From Climacium dendroides (lineage: Eukaryota > Streptophyta > Bryopsida > Hypnales > Climaciaceae), in NCBI GenBank assembly GCA_950106755.1, contig OX467089.1, positions 16,783,345 to 16,847,344 on the forward strand: a DNA stretch of 64,000 nt. The letters run 5' to 3'. The notes beneath the pieces are model-generated. The model was not told where the DNA came from. It made no database searches and saw only the letters and a program-made list of their open reading frames with translations. Positions 11,580-23,202 of this stretch are shown piece after piece. Positions within the stretch are counted from its first letter, which is position 1; each line of letters starts with the position of its first letter. The translations under genes and the position numbers were made by a program.

Positions 11580-12970
11580 GAATATGGGATAATTTACAAC
11601 TTATTGAGAAATTGATAAATGTGAGGTCTGCAATCTTTCGCTCTATTATTGAGCAAATTCTATGCTTATATCTACATTTTGGATCAAAACTATTTCTGAT
11701 AAATTAACCCCTGTATGCACGTGTGCACCATAGGGTAGGAGATTGGGCAGCGCGAATAGCAGGGAGGAAGTCAAAGTTGTGTCAAACTGGTAGGGATCGA
11801 GACAAGTCAAAAATGCATTCCCAGAGTTGGATTGAGTGATCTGACTGCGTTGGGGATTGGGTTCTGACCCCTATTGCGGTTCATGGATGTGTCATGACCA
11901 ATTCCAAGAGGTTTTCATTCATATTTCTATATATGTCATTCAAACGATCTAAATTTAATTAGTCTTGTCATTCATATCAAAGGAGAACTATAATTTAGTT
12001 TTCACCTAAGTCAGCTACTTGGGATTGTATGCTAATCAATAGGTGTATGTTGGATTCTTGCCCTAGCAATTGATTGATCCCGAAGATGGAGTTGCTCGTC
12101 GTGAAGCTGTAGTGGAGGCCAGTTTGCCATCCTAGGGCAGCTTGTCTTGATGCATTTGGCTGCCGAAAGCGTCAGGTATGCGGTTTTGTTTGAAGATTTT
12201 CTTTAATGTATTCCGGTTTCAGGATTGGAGGTAGTAGTAGATTCATCACACGTACTGTTTCTTTTCTATTTCATGTGTTTTTGTCCATTAGTTCACTTCA
12301 GAGGTCCAATCCGGCATTGTTCTTTGTGATGTTCTTCTTCGCAATAGTTAGTATGAATTGGTTTCTGTAATGCAAGCAGATAGATGGGATTGCCGTCTCA
12401 ATTGGTGTTGTTGGATTCAGATTGTAGACAACAAATGCAGTGCAAGAGAGAACAATGAAGCTTTTTGCCGGTATGTAGACAAGGTCGTGCACAGGTGAGT
12501 GAATGAAGCGGTTGGATGACTTGTGACTTGGGTTGGACTACTGTGGTCATGCTGACCACAACTGTGTCAAAATATGAGGTCTCCTTTGCAGCAATGTTTG
12601 ATAAAGAGTCTGTCCCATATTTTTATACTTAACCGAATATGAACATGGTTGACCAAAGCCTAAACCCTGGTATTGATGGGAAGAGCGATTTGAATGGTAC
12701 GAAGTTGCTTATTAATAGAATGTTGGCGTTTATGTACCCAGGATATCTGTGCAATCTCAGTCTTGAGGTCTCTATGGCCTATCTACCCTACTTTATGCCC
12801 GCCCTTATCCTCTCACATCCGAGGCTATGGACCAATCCGGTGTTCACCATTTTCATCAGTTTGGAAGAGATCACCTTCGAATTCCAATGCTTCAGGTATG
12901 TATCTATGTCCACCGTCACTGAAAGAGTTTGCTTCTCTTGGTGAGAATGCAAAAACGTGACTGACATGGG
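11580..12970. other. Sequence between candidate 5' exons and PDF-motif exons
   Basis: Short frames occur (for example IDPEDGVARREAVVEASLPS near 12,080-12,140), but I could not identify the OB-fold single-strand-binding domain that precedes the PDF motif in complete OSB proteins. This part is either intronic, too diverged, or deleted. Confidence 0.35.
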
Positions 12971-12975
12971 TAAAG

Positions 12976-13526
12976 CTTGTTGCGGCGGATTCAGGTGAAC
13001 TACAGTTGGTTGAAGAACTTTGGAAAGAGTTGTTCGCGGATCCTACGTAGTGGTGGGACAACAAAGTTGACAAGGTATGATTAGATAAAAGTAAGCGGAT
13101 ACAATACTCGACTCACAAGTGACGGGACGTTTCTAGCTTGTACATGGTCATGGGCACTTGTGGGCACTTTGTAAAGCAACAAGTATGAAATTGTGTTGTT
13201 TGTTGTCATTGAGTGGAGTGAACACTGCTCAAATCATTGTAGTGCCATCAACAAATATTCCTGGAATATTGATTATTAGATGCAATATGAATACAAGACA
13301 ATTCTGTAGTTTTGTAGGATTTGATCATGGGTTGTGGTGCCTACAGAGGAATCCTAGATCACCTGACTTTAGGCATAAGGTGACAAGGAAAGCACTTTGG
13401 ATATATGGCTGGTCAACTCCGCCATGGGTAAAGGCAATGCTCAACTTGACAACTGAAGAGAGAATGCAACCTATTGTTGATTATTGCTCCAAAGATTCTC
13501 AAGACAGAACACAAGGAGACAAGTAA
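12976..13526 (+). pseudogene. OSB-like (organellar single-stranded DNA-binding) PDF-motif fragment
   Basis: OSB proteins are plant-specific, organelle-targeted single-stranded DNA-binding proteins with an OB-fold followed by one or more PDF motifs of about 50 residues. Exon 12976-13074 reads VEELWKELFADPT, a TAG stop (13048-13050), then WWDNKVDK and a GTATGA donor. After an acceptor cctacag the exon 13347-13526 continues in phase with RNPRSPDFRHKVTRKALW and STPPWVKAML, then a TAA. The order LW-x-x-x-F-A-x-P, WWDN, PDF-x-HK and LW...PPWV is the PDF motif. The stop inside it and the missing OB-fold make this a pseudogene or captured fragment. A further PPR fragment follows 340 bp downstream on the same strand. 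Confidence 0.65.
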
Positions 13527-13865
13527 CTTTAGGAATTGAGTTGGCTACCTTGTCTAGTGACTAAAGTAGGTGCATCTAGAAATATGTGTTTTAGGGTGAG
13601 TTTAAAGATTTTAGTGTGTGCAATATGCTTTGTTCTTCTTTTCGGTTATTGGTTGCATTTAAAGTGGAATGATTTGCATTGAATTGTTAGCTATGTGAGA
13701 AATATTAAGAATTGAAATGGATGGATGCAAATTTGTGGATGTTGAAATCTGTGAGTAGTGGACATTAGTGGTCTTGCACCCTTTCACTGTATATCAGTGT
13801 TCTTCTTTCGAAGGGATTTCTATTGAAGAATCAGGCTATCTGAGGGCTACTAGGGAAGAGGATGC

Positions 13866-14217
13866 ATTGTGCCTAGAACTACAAGTGAGTCAAGGCAGTT
13901 TGTACCGGGCGGTGACGGTAGTATGTCCTTGAAAATTGCAACAAGCACGACTGCAGCAATTGGTAATTTGAAGAATGGACTAGAACAAGGCATGGACATC
14001 GACTCGTTTATGTATGTTGAAGTTTTGAGACAGTGCTTGAAGGAAGATAACCTTAATGTTAATGTTGCGAAGCAAGTTCATGGCTACATCAACCAGAGTG
14101 GAATGGAGCAAAATACATGTGGCAAACAACCTAGTGAACGTGTATATCAGGTGTGGAGAATTGGAGGTTGCTCGTGTCAGCATTGGTGATGTATACTGTG
14201 CAATACCATGGAAATAA
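13866..14217 (+). pseudogene. PPR protein fragment, frameshifted
   Basis: Pentatricopeptide repeat proteins bind organellar RNA in plants. The frame reads GMDIDSFMYVEVLRQCLKED, then KQVHGYINQSGMEQN, the typical start of a PLS-class repeat pair. At about 14,115 the frame must shift, after which HVANNLVNVYIRCGELEVAR follows, the next repeat core. A two-base loss (ACATATGTG to ACATGTG) would explain the shift. The shifted frame ends at TAA 14215-14217 without the FDxMxxRD continuation. Only about two repeats are present against usually ten or more, so this is a fragment. Upstream residues (STTAAIGNLKNGLEQ) may be a novel junction. Confidence 0.65.
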
Positions 14218-14277
14218 AGTGGAAACAAGTTATTGTTACAAATTTCAATGCAAATGGAAATGATGAGAAACTAGGGA

Positions 14278-14420
14278 ATTGACAGAGTTTTTGTCAAACA
14301 TTAGTTCCAATCTACAAAAACATGACAAAATTTTGTCAAAAACATGGTCGAATCAACAGGTCCCCTATGACAAAGCAATTGACAAAATTATGTCAGTTTC
14401 TTGTCAATTTGAACACATAA
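14278..14420. repeat. Cluster of TTTTGTCAA-type words
   Basis: gacagagtttttgtcaaac, gacaaaattttgtcaaa, ttgacaaaattatgtcag and cttgtcaattt lie within about 140 bp in both orientations. The same kind of words occurs at 10,370-10,440 and inside the CACTA MITE at 41,685. Such short repeats in both orientations near element ends are the transposase binding regions of CACTA transposons. Confidence 0.45.
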
Positions 14421-15743
14421 TCCCTTATAATGCAAGACCACGCACGAGACACCTTCGACAGTTGAAACGTAATTGTCATCGCTCTTTGTGATGACTTCTT
14501 TGACAGCCAATTGTAGGCCATCATGTCACACGCTACCCATCCATCAAATGCATGCTCGCACTCTGTCATGTATTCATCTTCATTTTCGTCAACATCATGC
14601 ACTTCTAGAGTGCTTGTTCGTCTTGGCACAAGCATATCATTTTTAGTGCTTACTAGAACATTTCAAGTAGCATCGCAGGACTTTCAAATGACAAGGCTCA
14701 TACACTTTCTCACATTCATAACATGCCCTTGAATAGTCTTTTGAACTGAGCATGCTATTGTCCACTGCCATGCTCAAAAAAACCAAGATGGTGCCAATCG
14801 GTTGCACTATCATCTACAAACACACAGCAATGAACGTTGCTCTAATGCTTCCTTGTTTTGACCGGTGTTTGAGAAGTTGTCACAAATAACTTACCTTGCA
14901 GTACTCTAATACAGTATTTGACATGAACATCCGTGTTCAACGCGATGCAAAATGTACCCTCCGTGTCTTCCAATGCACATCATGTCTAACACACCACATG
15001 TTTACTTTTATTCTCTGATGAAGATAGACATGTCAAAAGATGCAGTCCGAAAAATGCTGGCACAGATACTGCGCTGTCTCTTGAAACAACCATTAGCCAT
15101 AGAAGACGTCCGCTTTGGTGTCGGCAACACGCACAGTAGCCTTCTAACCGACGGACTTTTCCAATGCCACGTCATCTCGTCAACCTATCCCGTAATAGGT
15201 GATGTCCGAAAACGGTCTGCAATGAAAAAAAAAAGTCGAATATACCTACGTGGCATTGACGTGGATGCCAAGGGGCTGCTAGTTGGCGCTCTCAACCGGC
15301 CAACTATCAGGCCGTTCATCTTCATGTTTCACTAACAAAACAACATGCTCATGACAATTTTTCCATGTTTTTTACTTGTCGATCTTGACGGATTTTCTTG
15401 TGCATGCACAGTTTACATCAATGATATTCCAATGAACATGTAGGCACGTCACTTTTCTCGTTAAAAAAAACAGGGTTTTCTTCTAGTGTTATGAATAAAT
15501 GGAGTCCACAAAAATGAACATGTGACTCCTTAAGCTTACCTTGCTAAGAGAGAAACGGCAGCCCCCTCTCTATGAAGATCCTAGTTCTAACCTGAATCAG
15601 ATGTGCACTTCCTATAAGCTATCTAGGTAAGTGCTAGACAAAGACAATGAGCAAAGGGTTGCAAGGACATGGAGTCTCACCTTTCTTACATCCGTGGGAA
15701 CAAAACACCAAAAAGAGAACAAAACATCTAAGATGATACCATT

Positions 15744-16549
15744 GTGCTTGGAATTTTCTCACAAGTGATAAATCCTCCAATGCTATCACCTGCACCTAAT
15801 CTATTCCCTAAGATAGATGTGTGCACACCTCATCTATTTTCTCAAGGTGTAGCTCCTAAAAATGATAATGATATCATTGAGTCACTATCTCAACTTTCAT
15901 TGGCAGTTGATCCAAATACTCAAGAATTGTCACTTGTTCCTGCAACAACCAATCACCCAAGGTTAGACTAACTAACCTATGTGACATGCAAGAAATCAAT
16001 CATATCACATTTGTTTTAATTATGTAACAACTCACACTATGACAAAACTGTATGTTCAGGTGGATACGAGATGAAGTTGAGGAAGAAGAAACAATTGACC
16101 TCAACAAAGAGATCCCAGTCAAGTATCAAGGTTGGCAATGTGGCAATATAGAAGAAGACAATGAGCTGATCACATCTCCAACAACAGTTTCTTTGCATGA
16201 GCTGGTACAATCCCACCATGTATTTTTGATGCTATAGTGCCTGTACTAGCTCCACATTAGAAACCATCACTTTTACAAATCCTAGCAATTCCAACATTTG
16301 TTTCTAACAAACCAAGAAAGAAAACTAATGCATTGTATAGTCACAATAAGCTCATTACAAGTGAGTAATTTGCTGCTAAGATCAAAGAGAAGGAAGACAA
16401 AGAAGTTGCATTGAAACTAGCCGTACAGGAAAAGAAGAAGGCAAAGCAAGATGAATCTTACAAGAAGAAGCAAGAAAAAGAAGGAAGACATATTGACAAC
16501 ATGGTCAAAAAGTGGATCAAACAAATGGAGAAGAAGGCTGAGTGAAAAA
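15744..16549 (+). pseudogene. Broken transposon-like gene with charged C-terminal tail
   Basis: Frame 15744-15971 (LFSQGVAPKNDNDIIESLSQ) is followed after an acceptor (tatgttcag) by WIRDEVEEEETIDLNKEIPV. After a frame change near 16,205 comes PPCIFDAIVPVLAPH, a TAG at 16258-16260, PSLLQILAIPTFVSNKPRKK, then LYSHNKLITSE, a TAA at 16366-16368, and FAAKIKEKEDKE with a long lysine/glutamate tail to TGA near 16,546. A short basic block followed by an LITSE-like phrase and a highly charged tail resembles the C-terminus of pogo/Tigger (CENP-B-like) transposases, but no DDE catalytic core was identified. Both internal stops are one C-to-T step from Gln. Confidence 0.35.
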
Positions 16550-16559
16550 TTATGTCAAA

Positions 16560-17760
16560 AGCAGATTCACACCATATACAATAAAGGTTGATGTAAATAA
16601 TAGAACAACTAGCCTTGCCTTGGCTAATGATTTGTGATCTTTCTATGTAAGCTTCTCAAGAGATTAAATTGATTAAATGGCCATTTTAGTGCCAAGGTTT
16701 AATTGAATATAATCTTTGCACTGATAGTAATCAATCTCTAACCTTGCTTCCTTTGCATTTATCAAGTGTTTGAAATTAGGGTTTATTACATTAATAAAAA
16801 ATTAGTGAAATATCTTCTTTCTTCATTATTATTGGTGTTATTCCTTCTTCATTATTATTAGTGATATTCCTTCTTCAAAAAATCACTTCAAATCATATCT
16901 ACCAAAGAAATTTTAACTCAAGAAATTTATGATGCACTCCCCTAAAGTATAAAAAACCATACCTACAACAACAAATATAATCAGTTTGGCAAGCAGATCT
17001 CACCTCAAAAATCTCCAATAAGATTGATGGATTTAGCCAATCGTAACCTATCCAAGATAACGAGAGTTTCATGTTATATAATGTAATACCCGGGGGTTGG
17101 TTCTCCTTGTAGGTGATCTGCGCTCTAAGGCTAGGATCAAGTAAGCTTATTCAATCTTCACCCGATCGAATTAAACTCACTCGATCTGTTTCAATTAGGG
17201 TTAAAGAGACCTCAAAATGTCAATTTCATTAATTGATCAATTAAACACATAATTATCATCTACTGAGGAGAGAATGAAAATTTCAAAGGTGCCAGACTGC
17301 TGCACACACATTCATGCACATTTCCAACGCACAATTAGTTTAGTTGAGAAGCTGAAGCCTCCATTGAATGAAGTCAATGGACTCTTCTTGAACTATTCTT
17401 CTGTCAAGCTGTAATTGAGTTAATAAGTTATAGAGCTACAGAAGTTGTACAACAAACAAGCTTCCTTTTTAAAAAAAAAAAATAATAGTACCTTTCCACA
17501 TGAACTACTTTAGCACAAGTATAGCAAAACAGTTGTAGATTCTGCTGAGTCGAGTTCCATCATTGGCTGTGTTTGTGGAGCTTCCACTCTTCACTTCTCA
17601 TTGTAGCCAGCCGGGCTGTTCTGCTTCCGTCCTAACCGTCGGACAAGACATTCTCCAAAAGAACAAAGACACTGACCGATGGTCAGAGAAGGTTCTATAG
17701 CCTACGTAGAAGGTTGAAGAACACTAACCAACAGTTGCAGGAGGTTCTAAGCCTTCCCTT
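16560..17760. other. No recognisable gene
   Basis: AT-rich sequence with a short local duplication (cttcattattatt at about 16,820 and 16,848). No domain or RNA fold was seen. Confidence 0.5.
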
Positions 17761-17771
17761 TCTCGACAAAC

Positions 17772-18077
17772 ATGCAATTGAAACCACCTCAAACTGCACA
17801 AATGAGACCAAAAGGAAATAGCTTTATTCCGTTCAAAGTTGGATCCGCTCCCAAGAAGATGGTGTTTGCACTGCGGAAAACTCATCACCTCTCACAGAGA
17901 CCCTGCCTGAATGGTGCAACTTGCAAGCCCCTCGTCCCCACCAAAGCAGAATGGCACAAATTCATCTTTCTAATCGACATAGATCCACATAGGTGTCGAA
18001 GAGAAGGACCCGAGGAGCTTGACCTAGAAAAAACGCCGCAACATTACAAGGAGGAAAACCTAAAAGCACAGTCTTGA
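17772..18077 (+). other. Open frame of 101 codons, unidentified
   Basis: The frame is less AT-rich than its surroundings and encodes a basic peptide (RPKGNSFIPFKVGSAPKKM, then HLSQRPCLNGATC). I recognise no domain, signal or repeat, and neither flank offers a matching exon. It may be chance. Confidence 0.15.
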
Positions 18078-18845
18078 AACCCTTACTAAGCTTGCGGTTT
18101 TCATCGAGGTAATAGACAACTTCGTCATCCAAACGGAAAGATCATCCACGCCTTCATGAGAACATTGGGGAATATCTTGGGAACATATAGGGAATGTAGC
18201 GGGAACATAAACATATTGTTGAGCGATGTGTCTTCCAGCCACCACACACTGTGAAGGGCTATTGCTATTTTTTCATAAAAATCAAACCTTTCTTCAAAAG
18301 ATTTGCAATTGCATTAAATTTATATAATCTTATGTCTTGATTTCTTGAACTCTAGACTCTACACTGGACAAGAATTTAGCACATTTAATTTCAAAGAAAA
18401 CTAATTTCAAATTTGTTAAGAAAAAGTCTTCAAAGTCTCTCTGTGCGGTGATTGGCACATCTACCTTAGTGGAGTTTGGAAAAAACCCAATTGCAATTTG
18501 AAAACATTGACAAAAATCCAGTGAACATATCTATAGAAATTTTGTTTAGAGTAAAAAATAAAGAGAAAATAACGGGACTTGGTACTTAAAAAACCATTTC
18601 AAAATGAGAATAAAAGGAAAATAGCTGAAAAACTGCACCAAAGTGACGCTCTAAGGCTGAATTTTGAAACTGAGAAGCGGAAGCAATTTCTGCGAACCGT
18701 CTTGAGGGGCGGTGAAATCTACACAAAATTCAAAGTTATCTCCTCCAGCGTACTTATCATCAATCTGCCACATGTACAGGTCTGCTACGTGTACAGGTCT
18801 AGCCTAGCCCTGATTTCTCCCATCAGAAATGCTAATGTGTGTCTC

Positions 18846-18901
18846 CCCCCCCCCCCCCCAAAAAAAAAAAACTAACAAAAACTAATAACTAAAATGCAGG
18901 A

Positions 18902-18936
<35 letters not shown>
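18846..18936. repeat. Homopolymers and (TA)n microsatellite
   Basis: A C-run of about 16 is followed directly by an A-run of about 11-12 (18846-18871), then by a TA dinucleotide tract at about 18,905-18,936. The stretch 18,080-19,690 holds no gene that I can recognise. Confidence 0.9.
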
Positions 18937-18939
<3 letters not shown>

Positions 18940-19699
18940 TTGACTACCTTTACAAGGTCAAGAACTATCATGTAAAGTAATTTTATGTATCCAATTGCAA
19001 CCCGTTTCTAAAATTGACCCCTATAGATTCTTGTCTATAAATGTATTCACGAGATTCTAAGGGTGATTTTTAGGTGTATTTATTTTTAACATTTTGATAA
19101 TAATAGATTATTCATATATTGTCCAATGAGTGTATGTTAAGAGAATCTAGAATCTTTTTTGGTTCCCAACAAGATTCAATGGAACTTACTAAAATAATTT
19201 AATGATAGGAACCGTATTCACATCTTTGTGTAGACAATTTTAGGTGTAGTTACCTCAAGAATGTAAAATCATCTCGAAAATCATTCAAAGGCCTTGCGTG
19301 TTTTCAATCTTGTAACATCCTAGTTGCTCAAAAATGGTTGACGGATGGCTTTCAAGATTATCGTAGAATTGAAGAATGCCCCTAGTGGTCCATGAATCAA
19401 ATCATTTTTGACAAAATACTTTGATGATAGGCCTTGTCCTTTTAGGGTTACCTCCTAAAGTCCAATTGTCTCTTCAAGAGGACAAATGAAAGTTAGGACA
19501 TGATCTCAATTTTTGGTGCAACCTTTGAAACTTTTTATTAACATATTAGCTTTCTAGGAATATAATTTTTTACTTACATTGGTGCCCAAGAACAAAAATT
19601 AGGCCATCTTAGGCACAAATTTCAATTCACCAAATAGCAAAAAGAAATTTACAAAGATTTGAAATACAAAATTTGAAAATTAGTTTTTCATAGATTATA

Positions 19700-20514
19700 C
19701 TAGCGGTTGGCACTTGCTATGCTATGCATTCATCACTAGAATTTTATAAGAATTTTTATGTTTTAGATAGAATGGAAAACAAAAATTTCAATAAATCTTC
19801 AAATAAAAATGACTAAAATCTTTGTATAATTTTTTTTATAAATAAACATATACTGAAATGTACAATAGAAATTTATTGAATGATGAATAAATAAAACATA
19901 TGCAATGGTAAATATTATAAAAGATACACATACATTAGAATGCATTAAAAATTTGACTCCATTGTTACTGAAATGGCAATCCAAATTGAAGAATTGAAAA
20001 AATAAACTTATAAGTCTCAAAAACTTTGTAAACAACTTAATTGTTGTGGAATCCAAAATTGCTTCAATTGAATAAATTTCTCAAAATCATTTGGTAGTAG
20101 CAATAGAAAATTGAAATCATGAAAGCTCAAAGCTCACAAAAGCACAAAATTATAGAAGTGCAAAGAAGTGTAAAGCCAAGAGAAGCAATGGATTTTCTAC
20201 CTCTATAATATCACCATATTGATTCTCTTGAATATCACCTTCATTGCAACAGCTATATTATTTCTACAATATTATCTTTTGTAAAAAGTGATATTACAGA
20301 GGTAATTGTGAACTGCTACTCTATTTCAGTAATATCACATTGTGTGAAAATATGATTTCTACGTATGCATGATTGGAAATATTTTTATAAAATAATTAAA
20401 ATAATTATTTTAAAGACTTATTAAAATCATTATCATACATTCTATTCAGATATATCAAATTTTTACTAATATGTGATACAATGAATGCGTAGCATAGCAA
20501 GCACGAGCCCCTAG
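19700..20514. mobile_element. MITE-like element, about 815 bp, with imperfect terminal inverted repeats
   Basis: The left end reads CTAGCGGTTGGCACTTGC then TATGCTATGCATTCAT. The right end is its inverted, slightly diverged copy: ATGAATGCGTAGCATAGC then AAGCACGAGCCCCTAG. Flanks are ata and tat, compatible with a TA target duplication, but too short to be convincing. The interior is AT-rich and non-coding. Confidence 0.55.
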
Positions 20515-20888
20515 TATTAATGATAGCATTTGTGATATTATAGAGGGACTTATGATTTTAATAGTATGATTTTTGTTTATATAGAAATCCTTGGTTTGTT
20601 TCGTTTAGATAAGTGATGAGAAAGTCATGAAGCATCTTGTTTTGTAGGCAATCAAAGCATCTTCTTCAAAAAATAACATATTGGATTTGTTTTGAAGCTC
20701 AATTTTCACAATTTTTTTAAAAAAAAAGCCTTCAAAATAGCAAACACCAAATCATTTTTTAGTGATGGTATTTGCTATTTGCTATTTTCACAATTTAAAA
20801 AAAAATGATGTCTAAAATCTACATGTGTCATAAAGGGCACTTTCACTATTCAAACCGTATAGTCATTGTGAATAAGCACATGAATATT

Positions 20889-20912
20889 GCCATTTTTATG
20901 AAATTCCCCATA
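20889..20912. repeat. Isolated copy of the 23.2-kb MITE terminal repeat
   Basis: gccatttttatgaaattcccc followed by at matches the right terminus of the element at 23203-23473 (attttaatgaaattccccat). No partner terminus was found near it, so it is probably a remnant. Confidence 0.45.
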
Positions 20913-21048
20913 AGAATATAAATGACTTGTTAACAATAACTGCATGCACAACAATGACTAGAAAATAATTGGTTTGCAACCATTGCAACCAAGAAATGAC
21001 TACTACAATCATTGTAAACAAGTCATTTTTACCCTTGTTTTTTATTAC

Positions 21049-22718
21049 ACTGAACATGTACATAAACATCCCAATCTTATTCAAAATACCATGTGTTGAG
21101 CACTTCCACCAGTTATTGCTTCAAAACCAAGTCTTATTTCACTCTCATTCCGTTATCACCACAGCCACCACTTGGTGGTCTTCTGTGCACACCATTGATC
21201 AATATATGATCCATTCTCAATGCAATCCATTCGAGGATGGTGACTAATATAACGACTTGTGCTAATCAATCAGTGGAGGTTGATGCTTCTTCAACTTCTT
21301 TTGGGGCGATCAAAGGCAAGGCCTCCAGTGATCCTCCAGGCCCTTGCTTGAAGAAGTCCTTCATTTGGTAATCAGGGTCCTGGTCTGGATCGTGCCTCTG
21401 GTCGATGCCAGATTTCACCATTGGCCGGTGCTTCCGAGCAATGTCCAACTCGATGCCGCCTGGCGATAGCAGGTCACCATTCGCGCCGTAAAGTAGACGA
21501 ATCACTTTGAAGCCGATGGGAAACGAGACACCACTTCCAGAAACCTGGAATACTGTGGTTCCGTCTTCTGCCTTGGACACCTCAACCCCTCCCTTAAGGT
21601 TGACAGGAAGAGGTTCTGCACAAGCCACCAGCTTGGATGCATCCACAATTGCTCTTTGAATTTCCTTCGCAGTTTTGGCGACCACGAGCTTTCTGGCGTA
21701 GAATATTTCTGTCACCACCCATAGGACGCGGTCCCTGAACAACCCGAATCAAAAGTCAATGGCCATTACAACGACAATGATTATATGCTCCAGGCTCCTG
21801 AGCCTGCCTGATGAAGGCATTGAAAGAATCGATACATCATAGGCACGAATTTCCAAGGCTAATCTTGTCACAAAGACTACACATGGACTGCACATGCCTG
21901 TAAATAAGAACACTGAATGTTACGGAAGATCTGCAAGAAGAGCAATGCTAGTTATACACCCTTGAATTCGAGAATAATACAGAGGAAATCATCTAATTAA
22001 CCCTTGGATCATGTAACGACCTTTCAGTCAAGTACACTTGCCCTCAGAAAATGGCGGTTACCTAGGTCCACGTGCATATTTCTCTAGATTTCAAGGAAAC
22101 GTACAATGTCCGCAAGTATAAAAAAGCTTCAGAGCATGTTGACTTACCAATTTTTCGGCATCAGTGAACTGCTGGGATCAGGCTTCCATCTCCCTCCTTG
22201 GACTTGTTCCATCAGAAAGTCCGTCTTGATACGCTTAGATTCGACCGTAGAAGTTTCCGCAGACAGTTTTTTCGACTTGATGTGGTTCATGGAGACAATG
22301 CTCCCCAAGGAAGCCAAGATTTTGGAGGAGGAATTCAGAGTAGCGTACACAGGTGCGAGTTCCTCCGACTGGCAGTGACGCCCTCTCCCCATACGTGCTT
22401 CCTCTAGATTCTTTTGAACTTCAGCAGATGACGGCTCTGGTCCCCCCAGCCAGGTCAGAGCTCCTTTAAACCCCAATAATGAACCACGATTGAAGATGCC
22501 ATATCCACCTTCCCTTGTGAACACGTCCAGCAAAGTTAACGATGTGCCACACCAGGGATCTACTGCCACGACCTTGTGAGTCTGGAACAGATATTCGTCC
22601 CATGTAGGAACGCCCATCTTCACTCGATCACACACGACCCTCACTTGCACGAGCTCGAGAGCACAGTCCTAAGCAAAAGCCGATCGATCAAACTGACTGG
22701 AAAACCAGGCTTCTGGTC
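21049..22718. repeat. Duplicated segment, copy 1 (partner 35340-37060)
   Basis: From cactgaacatgtac to the sequence aaaccaggcttctggtctca this segment aligns with 35340-37060 at high identity through both exons, the intron and the 3' flank. Beyond 22,718 similarity stops abruptly, so the breakpoint lies in an intron or upstream region. A second short block of similarity appears at about 24,172-24,250 against 37,325-37,400, suggesting the duplication was longer and copy 1 was later split by MITE and tandem-repeat insertions. Confidence 0.85.
21266..22668 (-). CDS. Unidentified two-exon coding unit, copy 1
   Basis: Read on the minus strand, exon 22668-22148 follows an acceptor (gcttag) and begins DCALELVQVRVVCDRVKMG. 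It ends MPKN plus TG before a GTAAGT donor. Exon 21734-21266 follows a ttgttcag acceptor and joins in phase (W, then DRVLWVVTEI) to a stop after EASTSTD. Together they encode about 330 residues with no stop. The protein has a serine-rich region near the end of the first exon, VVAVDPWCGTSLTLLDVF near its start, and KAEDGTTVFQVSGSG in the second. I recognise no family, signal peptide or membrane segment. The first exon opens at an acceptor, so upstream exons or the true start are missing or unrecognised. The paralogue at 35549-37005 keeps the same structure. Confidence 0.6.
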
Positions 22719-23058
22719 TCATATTAACTTGACAGCGCACAGGCTTGCGGTTTGATTAAGAATGTATCAAAAAGGAACAAGAATTGCACAGGTAGACCTC
22801 TCAAAAGAACTTGACTTTCGTGGCATGTCCCAAGGACTCACCTAGAAAGTGGACTCAAGTTAATCGCTCACAGATCGCCCAGTTTCCAACTGCAGTAGCT
22901 TACTAGAGAATCGTTATAAATCTGGTGATGGCACAACTCTATCCACTGTTACGTGCATGTTTTCAGTATACCACCAAGCCATCGCTAAGGGAGATAGCAT
23001 TATTTTACGCAGAGTGTCGGGGACTTCACGTGTTCTGTAGTACTTGCGGCGTCAAATG

Positions 23059-23202
23059 GTACACAGTTCGCGGTACAGTAGAATCATTATTAGTTCGCTA
23101 AAGAAAACTTGGAATTCTACACCCTATTGAAGAATGTTATATAATTCCAAGTTTTCTTTAGCGAACTAAGAATCATTCTACTGTACCGCGAATTGTGTAC
23201 AC
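23059..23202. mobile_element. Near-perfect palindromic (foldback) element, about 145 bp
   Basis: The left arm gtacacagttcgcggtacag, continuing to gaaaacttggaatt (about 23117), is mirrored by the right arm aattccaagttttctttagc, continuing to ccgcgaattgtgtac. The unpaired centre is only about 25 bp. Pieces of the same palindrome recur inside each 243-bp tandem unit downstream (near 23,605-23,675 and 23,848-23,920). RNA from it would form a long hairpin. It has no coding capacity. Confidence 0.75.

Larger units (their letters stand above)
10325..15488. mobile_element. Candidate CACTA-type element carrying host gene fragments
   Basis: The left end begins CACTACAAGGAAATGG at 10325; the right end closes with TTTTCTTCTAGTG at 15488, whose complement is CACTAGAAGAAAA. 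Short TTTTGTCAA/TTGACAAA words cluster near the left end (10370-10440) and again at about 14,280-14,420, resembling CACTA subterminal repeats. Between them lie telo-box tandem repeats, an OSB PDF-motif fragment and a PPR fragment, all on the plus strand. No transposase was seen, so the element would be non-autonomous. Against the call: the 3-bp flanks (caa and tta) are not a target duplication, and the right-hand subterminal cluster is about 1 kb from the proposed end. The borders are therefore tentative. Confidence 0.35.

Noticed and set aside
10325..15488. Calling the OSB and PPR fragments one functional fusion gene
   Set aside because: A stop in the PDF motif, a TAA ending the OSB frame at 13526 and a frameshift in the PPR part argue against a single translated protein.
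18579..18875. Open frame of 98 codons ending in PPPPPKKK
   Set aside because: Its end is formed by the poly-C/poly-A homopolymer; no recognisable domain.
22106..22407. Plus-strand frames overlapping exon 1 of the unidentified coding unit
   Set aside because: They are antisense shadows; only the minus strand has splice sites conserved between the two copies.
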